Origin: Ruminococcus sp.
GTDB taxonomy: Bacteria > Bacillota > Clostridia > Oscillospirales > Ruminococcaceae
DNA length: 46,500 bases
Direction: 5' to 3'
NCBI GenBank assembly: GCA_017543335.1
Contig: JAFYGE010000028.1
Location: forward strand, 1 to 46,500
The translations under genes were made by a program, and so were the position numbers. This document shows, in pieces, positions 40,712 to 46,500 of this stretch (position 1 is the stretch's first letter; every line of letters starts with the position of its first letter). The notes below the pieces were generated by a model, which worked only from the letters and a program-made list of their open reading frames with translations, made no database searches and had not been told where the DNA came from.

Positions 40712-43573
40712 ATGAATAAGACGGGATTTTTCAAAAAAACTGTTGCAGCTCTGTCTACAGCCGCTATGCTCGTGACTAACTGTATACCAGCTACAGGTAA
40801 TGCTGCATATGTAGACCCTGAGAATCCAAACAACTACGATAACTTTGCTGAGGCTCTTCAGCTCGCCCTCTGTTTCTATGATGCCAATAAATGCGGTGAT
40901 GAAGTCGCTGAAGACGGCTACTACTCATGGAGAGGCGATTGCCACATTAAAGACGCAGAGATCCCTCTTCAGCCGATGAATCCTATGCCAAAAGTCAATA
41001 AAGGTAAAACTGACGAAGAACTCGGTGACGGTCAGGGTACCGGTACAGGAGACAGCGGTAAAGCTAAGCCTGAGGACGGTTCTACAGATCCCTCTCTTTA
41101 CGTCGGCGTAAATATGTCCCAGAAGTTCATCGATGCAAATAAAAAATATCTCGATCCTGACGGTAATGGTACTCTCGACCTTACCGGCGGCTGGCACGAT
41201 GCCGGAGACCACGTTAAGTTCGGTCTTCCGGGAAGTTACTCGGCTTCAACTCTTGGTTGGGGTTACTACGAATTCCCGGAAGCTTATAAAGAACTCGGTC
41301 TCGATAAACACGTTGAGGATGAGCTCCGCTGGATAAACGACTACTTCATGAAGGCTACTTTCCTCGATGATGACGGAAAAGTTGTTGCTTACTGTTATCA
41401 GGTCGGCGAAGGTAATAACGACCATAACTACTGGTGCCCTCCTGAGCTTCAGGTCGACGGCACTGTAGTAGCTTCCTCTTCATGCGGTGTTAAGCGTCCT
41501 GCGTACTTCGCTACAACTGAAATGCCTGCTTCCGACCAGTGTGCCGGTGCAGCAGCTTCTCTTGCTGTAAACTACCTCAACTTCAAGGACACTGATAAGG
41601 CTTATGCCGAAAAGTGCCTCAAATACGCAAAGGCACTCTATGAGTTCGCAAGAGAAACTCATATGGAGACATGGACTCCGGGTACAACCCCTAACTGCCT
41701 CAGCCTCGGCTACGACGGCGGTTTCTATACTTCAAGCTATGACTATGATGAGCTCTCATGGGCTGCTGTATGGCTCTACTACTGTACAGAAAATTATGAC
41801 TATATCGATCATATCATCGCTGTAGATGAGTCTGCTCCTAACGATAAGGGTGCTTATCCTTACGTTGGTTACCTCAAGCGTATCATGACTGATACAGGTA
41901 ACTGCTGGCAGAACATCTGGGTACACTGCTGGGATACTGTATGGGGCGGCGTTTTCGCTAAGCTCGCTCCTGTTACAAATACAGCCCGTGACTGGTATAT
42001 CTTCAACTGGAACCTCGAATTCTGGTCAGGTGTAAGCCCTGAAACTGCTGCTGCTGTTGAAGCAGGTGATGCTATCGAACAGAAAGACGAAAAGGGCAAT
42101 GTAACTAAAGTTAAGCCTATGAGAAAGCAGTTCACTGAAGTTACTGGTCATAAGTACTTCGGTATGGACGACTTCCTCTGGAATATGCCTTTCACTTACG
42201 ATAAGATCCCTGACCTCGAAGAAAAACCGGGTAACTATATCGCTAAATCACCTAACGGCTGGGCTGTTGTTGCCGGTTACGGTAGTGCTCGTTATAATAC
42301 TGCTGCCGGTCTTCAGGCTATGGTTTATGCTAAGGAGACAGGCGACCTCAAGTTCGCAAGATGGGCTAAGGATCAGATGGAATACATCCTCGGAGATAAC
42401 CCAATGGGCTATTCTTACGAAGTTGGTTACGAGAACAGCTATGCTACTCTCCCACACCACCGTTCATCTCACTGCTCAGCTAAGCAGAGCATGGATGACC
42501 CTATAGCACAGGTACACACTCTCTGGGGTGCTCTCGTCGGCGGTCCTGACCTCAACGACTACCACCTCGATGAAACTAAGGAGTATATCTACAACGAAGT
42601 TACTGACGACTACAATGCTGCTTTCTGCGGCGACCTCGCTGGTCTCTACTACTTCTACGGTGCTAAGGGCAAGGAGCTCGAAGATAAGAACCACATTATC
42701 CCTGACTTCGATATGTCCAAAAATGCTAAAAATGGCTTTGATCAGGTCGATAAAGACGGTAATCCGCTCCCAGTAGGTCTCTACGTTGCAGGCGGTAAGA
42801 ATCAGGAACAGGACAGCAGCGTTCAGCTTAAATTAGTTGTTTACAACAGAACTATCGATCCTCCAAAGTTTGAAAGCGACATAAGAGCAAGATATTACTT
42901 CAATATCTCTGAGCTCGAAGAACAGGGATACGGCATCGACTATATCGTTCCTCGTATCGACTACGATCAGGAAAAGAGCTATTCAGACGGTAAAAACGAA
43001 GCTAAATTCACAGGTCCTTTCAAGTACGATGATAAGGGTACTTACTACATCGACGTTCAGTGGAAAGACTGCGACTTCTACGGCAGCCGTGTTTACCAGT
43101 TCGCTCTTACTACTAAAATGGATCCTGAAAAGAATATCTATCCTAAGTGGGATTCAAAGAACGACTACAGCTACAATGATCTCGTTTCATTCGCTGATGA
43201 CAACGAAGCAGCTGCTATAACAGACAGAATCACTCTCTACGCTGATAACAAGCTCGTTTGGGGTGTTGAGCCTGACGGTACAACTCCTGATGATGTCAAG
43301 GCTGAGCCGGCTCCAAAGAATGTTGTTTGGGGCGATGCTAACTGCAGCGGCGACGTTAAGATGAACGACTCTGTTCTTATAATGCAGTCACTTGCTAATT
43401 CTGATGAGTTCGGCGAGAATGGTACAGATAAGAATCACTTAACTACTGACGGAAGCTACAATGCTGACGTTTATGAAAACGGAACAAGTGGCATCACTAA
43501 CAGAGATGCTCTCCAGATACAGATGTTCCTTATCAAGGTAGTAAAATCACTTGATCCTAAGGATGCTAAATAA
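40712..43573 (+). CDS. Secreted GH9 endoglucanase with CBM3c-like module and dockerin
   Basis: 953 residues. Signal peptide 1-32, then a Gly/Asp-rich linker near 95-125. The GH9 catalytic domain covers about 45-660: catalytic Asp pair in GGWHDAGDHVKFG (D163, D166), HHRSSHC, and the acid in NEVTDDYNAAF. Residues about 670-850 are CBM3c-like (VGLYVAGGKNQEQDSS, then FKYDDKGTYYIDVQW), the usual partner giving processive action. A dockerin at 874-953 (GDANCSGDVKMNDSVLIMQS, and GTSGITNRDALQIQMFLI) links it to a cellulosome. AAAGGA precedes the ATG. High-expression codon use. The length suits GH9-CBM3c enzymes. Confidence 0.95.
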   Translation: MNKTGFFKKTVAALSTAAMLVTNCIPATGNAAYVDPENPNNYDNFAEALQLALCFYDANKCGDEVAEDGYYSWRGDCHIKDAEIPLQPMNPMPKVNKGKTDEELGDGQGTGTGDSGKAKPEDGSTDPSLYVGVNMSQKFIDANKKYLDPDGNGTLDLTGGWHDAGDHVKFGLPGSYSASTLGWGYYEFPEAYKELGLDKHVEDELRWINDYFMKATFLDDDGKVVAYCYQVGEGNNDHNYWCPPELQVDGTVVASSSCGVKRPAYFATTEMPASDQCAGAAASLAVNYLNFKDTDKAYAEKCLKYAKALYEFARETHMETWTPGTTPNCLSLGYDGGFYTSSYDYDELSWAAVWLYYCTENYDYIDHIIAVDESAPNDKGAYPYVGYLKRIMTDTGNCWQNIWVHCWDTVWGGVFAKLAPVTNTARDWYIFNWNLEFWSGVSPETAAAVEAGDAIEQKDEKGNVTKVKPMRKQFTEVTGHKYFGMDDFLWNMPFTYDKIPDLEEKPGNYIAKSPNGWAVVAGYGSARYNTAAGLQAMVYAKETGDLKFARWAKDQMEYILGDNPMGYSYEVGYENSYATLPHHRSSHCSAKQSMDDPIAQVHTLWGALVGGPDLNDYHLDETKEYIYNEVTDDYNAAFCGDLAGLYYFYGAKGKELEDKNHIIPDFDMSKNAKNGFDQVDKDGNPLPVGLYVAGGKNQEQDSSVQLKLVVYNRTIDPPKFESDIRARYYFNISELEEQGYGIDYIVPRIDYDQEKSYSDGKNEAKFTGPFKYDDKGTYYIDVQWKDCDFYGSRVYQFALTTKMDPEKNIYPKWDSKNDYSYNDLVSFADDNEAAAITDRITLYADNKLVWGVEPDGTTPDDVKAEPAPKNVVWGDANCSGDVKMNDSVLIMQSLANSDEFGENGTDKNHLTTDGSYNADVYENGTSGITNRDALQIQMFLIKVVKSLDPKDAK

Positions 43574-43587
43574 CCATAAAAACTCAA

Positions 43588-43624
43588 AACCCGAAGCACT
43601 TAAAGTGCTTCGGGTCGTTTTTTT
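43588..43624 (+). terminator. GH9 gene terminator
   Basis: ACCCGAAGCACTT pairs with AAGTGCTTCGGGT around a two-base loop, then CGTTTTTTT. Confidence 0.88.
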
Positions 43625-43632
43625 ATATGAGG

Positions 43633-43657
43633 TTATATAATATATATATATATATAA
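43633..43657. repeat. AT dinucleotide microsatellite
   Basis: A run of alternating T and A after the GH9 terminator. No function is inferred. Confidence 0.7.
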
Positions 43658-43693
43658 GAAAGTACTGAAACAAAAAATGTCTCGGTAATCAAA

Positions 43694-44137
43694 TCACTCT
43701 ATTGGATATTTTAGATTTTCATTCCCCGGAACCTGCTTTAATATCTCTATAATTCTATCAATATCGATCCCGACTATATCTTTATCCGGATTTTCAGAGT
43801 ACTGTATTCGCACATCTCCGGTAATACCAATGTTATATGTATACTCTTTTTTATCTGAGATAAAATGTATAATTATGTCGTGTGAAGGACAATCACAGCC
43901 TGTCTCGTAAGATGATCTTGCATTAAAGCAGTCCACAATTTTTTCGATTTGTTCATCATCTTCTATTTCAATTTGAGGTCTTAATGAGAGTAGCTTTGCG
44001 ATTCTTTGATTATATTCCACACGGACTAATGTAATGTCATGCAGCTTTGGTGGATGCGAATTGTGCTTAATTACAATAGCAGCTATTATTGCAATTACTA
44101 TAAATACTACTGCTGCTCCTTTACTTATTTTCTTCAA
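43694..44137 (-). CDS. Membrane-anchored protein, unknown function
   Basis: About 147 residues with a signal anchor (KGAAVVFIVIAIIAAIVIK) followed by a mixed alpha/beta extracellular part containing two Cys (TGCDCPSHD). An ATG at 44146 directly abuts AGGGGGG, too close for use; the TTG three codons later stands 9 nt from that site and is my preferred start. No family recognised. It lies 30 bp downstream of the HAD phosphatase gene. Confidence 0.68.
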   Translation of the reverse strand: MKKISKGAAVVFIVIAIIAAIVIKHNSHPPKLHDITLVRVEYNQRIAKLLSLRPQIEIEDDEQIEKIVDCFNARSSYETGCDCPSHDIIIHFISDKKEYTYNIGITGDVRIQYSENPDKDIVGIDIDRIIEILKQVPGNENLKYPIE

Positions 44138-44166
44138 TTTTCGCATCCCCCCTATTTTTTGAAAAA

Positions 44167-44952
44167 TTAAATCAGTCCAAAATGTTTAAGTGCATTTGCT
44201 ATCCCGTCTTCTTCAATCGGAGTTGTAATGTATGAAACATAAGGATATATTTTCTCAGCTCCGCCCATTGCTATGCTGTTTGGAACTGCTTGCAGCATCG
44301 GCAGATCATTCATACTGTCCCCTATCGCATATGCCTCATCTATTGGAATATTGAGCTTTTTCAATATCTTCTCTATCGCTGTAGCCTTAGAGTATCCATG
44401 AGGTACATTCTCATAGAATCCTCCGCCTCGGTCTATTATCTCAAAGTACGGACTTATCTCTCGTTTAAACATCTCAAAATCAGTCTTATCGTTCACCCAG
44501 ACTACAAACTTATCAAACACAAAGTCATCGTCCTCAACTCGTCCTGATATATCTATACCGCTGTTTACAAACACTTCCATAAAATAACGAAGTCCCTCTG
44601 TCATCACAGCTTCTTCATCAAAGAAATAACCGTCCCTATGCTCGTATACCGGTGTAATATTGCACTTTCTTACTATTTCAGCTACCTTACGGCAAAATGA
44701 CTGTTCAAGTGTACTTGAAAAAATCACTTCTCCGTTGTACTCTATATGAGTTCCGCATCCACATAAATATCCGTCAAAACCAAGCTCTTTGACCTCTGAG
44801 CTTATATTGAATGCAGTCCTTCCACTGTTAACAAAAGTCAGATTCCCTCTGCGTCTTGTCTCAGCTATAGCAGCTCTGGTACTTTCAGGTATTATCGCTC
44901 TTTCGTCCTCAGTTACAAGAGTTCCGTCGATATCAAAAAAAATAACCGCCAT
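44167..44952 (-). CDS. Cof-type HAD phosphatase
   Basis: 261 residues from MAVIFFDIDGTLV. GGAGGTAATAAA fixes the ATG at 44952 against a longer frame. HAD motif I is FFDIDGTL, motif II is FVNSGRT, and motif IV is AIGDSMNDLPML with KATAIEKILKKL before it. The large cap places it in the Cof subfamily (sugar-phosphate or cofactor phosphatases). The substrate is not known. Confidence 0.92.
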   Translation of the reverse strand: MAVIFFDIDGTLVTEDERAIIPESTRAAIAETRRRGNLTFVNSGRTAFNISSEVKELGFDGYLCGCGTHIEYNGEVIFSSTLEQSFCRKVAEIVRKCNITPVYEHRDGYFFDEEAVMTEGLRYFMEVFVNSGIDISGRVEDDDFVFDKFVVWVNDKTDFEMFKREISPYFEIIDRGGGFYENVPHGYSKATAIEKILKKLNIPIDEAYAIGDSMNDLPMLQAVPNSIAMGGAEKIYPYVSYITTPIEEDGIANALKHFGLI

Positions 44953-45082
44953 TTTATTACCTCCGTTCAACACTCATAATTATATAACTTTGTCAGATGA
45001 TTGTCAATATCTAAAATACCTGCTTTTTCAATGTAGACTTTTGAGTAAAAAATAAAAATAATTCTCTGCTCCGCCTCAGCTA

Positions 45083-45111
45083 TTGACTTTTTTTTAAATA
45101 TGGTGTATAAT
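45083..45111 (+). promoter_or_regulatory. tRNA-Pro promoter
   Basis: TTGACT (45083-45088), 17 bp and TATAAT (45106-45111), 11 bp before the tRNA. Confidence 0.8.
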
Positions 45112-45122
45112 AATAAAGCTGT

Positions 45123-45199
45123 CGAGGTGTGGCTCAGTTTGGTAGAGTACTACGTTCGGGACGTAGGGGCCGCAGGTTCGAATCCTGTCACCTCGACCA
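45123..45199 (+). tRNA. tRNA-Pro(CGG)
   Basis: A full cloverleaf. The acceptor CGAGGTG pairs with CACCTCG, then A and encoded CCA. The anticodon stem CTACG/CGTAG holds the loop TTCGGGA with anticodon CGG (codon CCG). The T arm is GCAGG-TTCGAAT-CCTGT. It has its own promoter and terminator. Confidence 0.95.
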
Positions 45200-45246
45200 T
45201 ATTTAGACGTCACAATGGAGATATTTCTCATTTGACGTTAGTGAAA

Positions 45247-45280
45247 AACATCCCTATTTATAGGGATGTTTTTCTTTTTA
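45247..45280 (+). terminator. tRNA-Pro terminator
   Basis: AACATCCCTA pairs with TAGGGATGTT around TTTA, followed by TTTCTTTTT. A second dyad (GACGTCA/TGACGT) lies between it and the tRNA. Confidence 0.85.
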
Positions 45281-45282
45281 TT

Positions 45283-45356
45283 GTAACCGCCCAATAACAT
45301 CCCCCCCTAAATGAAAGAACGTAAACGCCCAATAACATCCCCCTAAATGAAAGAAC
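45283..45356. repeat. Tandem duplicate of an IS66-like outer end
   Basis: Two units, GTAACCGCCCAATAACATCC... (45283-45320) and GTAAACGCCCAATAACATCC... (45321-45356), are nearly identical, differing in one base near the start and in C-run length (7 versus 5). Both continue CTAAATGAAAGAAC. IS66-family ends begin with GTAA(G)CG, so each looks like an IS terminus beside the transposase gene. Confidence 0.6.
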
Positions 45357-45381
45357 CCCCGAGTTTAGGCTCGGGGATTAC

Positions 45382-46500
45382 TCATATCGCTTTACATATT
45401 TTCTGCACAGATTCGTTCCAAGGCAGGAGCTCTTCCAGAATATCCGGATTTGTCAGGAATGTCATACTTGGCAGTACAGTGAGAAGCAGTTCAAAATACT
45501 TGAAAACATCAAGGCGATTTGCCTTGGCAGTTTCTACGATACTGTAGACATCAGCACTTGCTTTAGCACCTTTGGGAGTATCACTGAAAAGCCAGTTTTT
45601 TCTGCCAACTGTAAAAGGTCTGATAGCATTTTCGGCTATGTTATTTGAGATAGCACAATTTCCATTCTCAAAATAATTACCAAGATATTCTCTGCGCTTG
45701 AAAGCGTAATCAAACGCCTTCCCAAGCTGCGTCTTTGAAAGTACTGTCGGATATATTTTTTCAGCCCATGACCAGAAAGCCTCAAACACTTCTTTTTCCT
45801 GTGTCAGACGCTTATTGTATCTTTCTTCACTTGTCAGGCTGTCAAACTCTGCTTCTATTGAAAACAGCTTGTCACAGAAGTCTCTTCCTGTCTTTGCTAT
45901 ACTGTTTTCACTGTCCACGACAATGGCTTCGTGGAACTTGCGTCTCAGATGCGCCCAGCAATTGCAGTGTGTGACCTTTGTGAGTTTGTTGTAGCCTGCA
46001 TATCCGTCTATATGAAGGTATCCGCTGAAGTCTCCAAGTAACTTCTTAGCAACATCTCCTGATCTTGATTTATTGTAATCATAGATCACTATCTGTCTTT
46101 CGGAATGCTTGCCTGTACGGTATACCCACATATACTGCTTACTGTTGGCGGAAACATCTTTTTCCCTGAGAACTTTGACGTATGTTTCATCGCAGTGCAG
46201 AGCATCCTCCGTCAGCATTTCAGTTTTTAATCTGGCAATAAATCTGCTGAAATAGTCTTCACTGCATCGTATCACCCAGTTCGCCATTGTTGTTCTGCTG
46301 AGTGAATATCCCAGCCGTTCCCAGTCCTTTTCCTGACGATACAGCGGCACTGCATTCACATACTTCTGATATATCACCCATGATACTGTGGACGCTGATG
46401 CAAGCGAATGCGGAAGTACGGGTGCAGGCACAAGTCCATGAAGAAATACGGGCATATTCTTTTTCTCGCATTTCTTGCAGCTGTATGTATTGCTGTAATA
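45382..46500 (-). mobile_element. tnpC: IS66-family transposase TnpC, N-terminus beyond window
   Basis: The DDE transposase domain is nearly complete: QKYVNAVPLYRQEKDWERLG, then LHCDETYVKVLREK, GYLHIDGYAGYNKL, CWAHLRRKFHEA and the C-terminal SNNIAENAIRPFTVGRKNWL with VYSIVETAKANRLDVFKYF. The frame stays open to the right edge, where CKKCEKKN shows part of the zinc-finger domain that precedes the catalytic domain in this family. TnpA and TnpB partners would lie outside. It is probably intact, cut only by the window. Confidence 0.93.

Noticed and set aside
45283-45356. CRISPR repeats
   Set aside because: There are only two units, they abut with almost no spacer, and no cas gene is present; they fit an IS end.

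Overview
The window looks like a chromosomal segment of an anaerobic, cellulolytic Firmicute of the Ruminococcus type (R. flavefaciens/R. champanellensis-like). Supporting signs are two secreted dockerin proteins (one a GH9 cellulase), a class III ribonucleotide reductase, fumarate/succinate genes, AT-rich intergenic DNA and AGGAGG-type ribosome sites. No species call is possible from the sequence alone.

Region 1 (1-4298) is one end of an integrative conjugative element of the Tn1549/CTn type: a truncated VirD4 coupling ATPase, a PcfB-like DUF3801 protein, two small proteins and a replication-initiator-like protein, all on the minus strand. The element ends at a truncated 3' half of a tRNA-Leu(UAA) gene (4244-4298), which reads as the displaced half of an integration site. 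Between the initiator gene and this att site lie a strong orphan promoter, a run of hairpins and four 10-bp tandem repeats.

Region 2 (4300-18300) is a mosaic of chromosomal genes: a small membrane protein, a dockerin protein, glyA, a GNAT acetyltransferase, rarA, nrdD-nrdG with an NrdR-type box, a degenerate SGNH protein, a zinc-ribbon protein, pyrE, an XRE regulator and a lipoprotein esterase. Two RNA genes stand out. One is a minus-strand, promoter-to-terminator transcript of about 770 nt with no ORF and many hairpins (8771-9537), in the size class of giant ornate RNAs. The other is a rod-shaped 6S-like RNA (10121-10310).

Region 3 (18300-29920) is the most interesting part. An uninterrupted minus-strand gene set runs fumC, hdrB, hdrC, hdrA, mvhD/floxD, three Flox-like electron-transfer subunits, then a soluble fumarate reductase (flavoprotein plus iron-sulfur subunit) and an AspT-like dicarboxylate exchanger. 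The cluster encodes NADH entry, a flavin-based bifurcation core and fumarate reduction, with no membrane anchor for the reductase. I infer an NADH-dependent, ferredoxin-reducing (electron-bifurcating) fumarate reductase that ends in succinate export. The NADH-sensing repressor Rex is encoded immediately upstream, and Rex-like operators lie between.

Region 4 (30300-40100) holds rex, icd, a PARG-like macro-domain hydrolase and aconitase (with one in-frame TAG), then a VanX-type dipeptidase, lysA, engB and lon, all on the minus strand. Region 5 (40300-46500) has a YerC/TrpR-family regulator directly upstream of the GH9 dockerin cellulase, an unknown anchored protein, a Cof-type HAD phosphatase, tRNA-Pro(CGG) and a truncated IS66-family transposase whose outer end appears duplicated.
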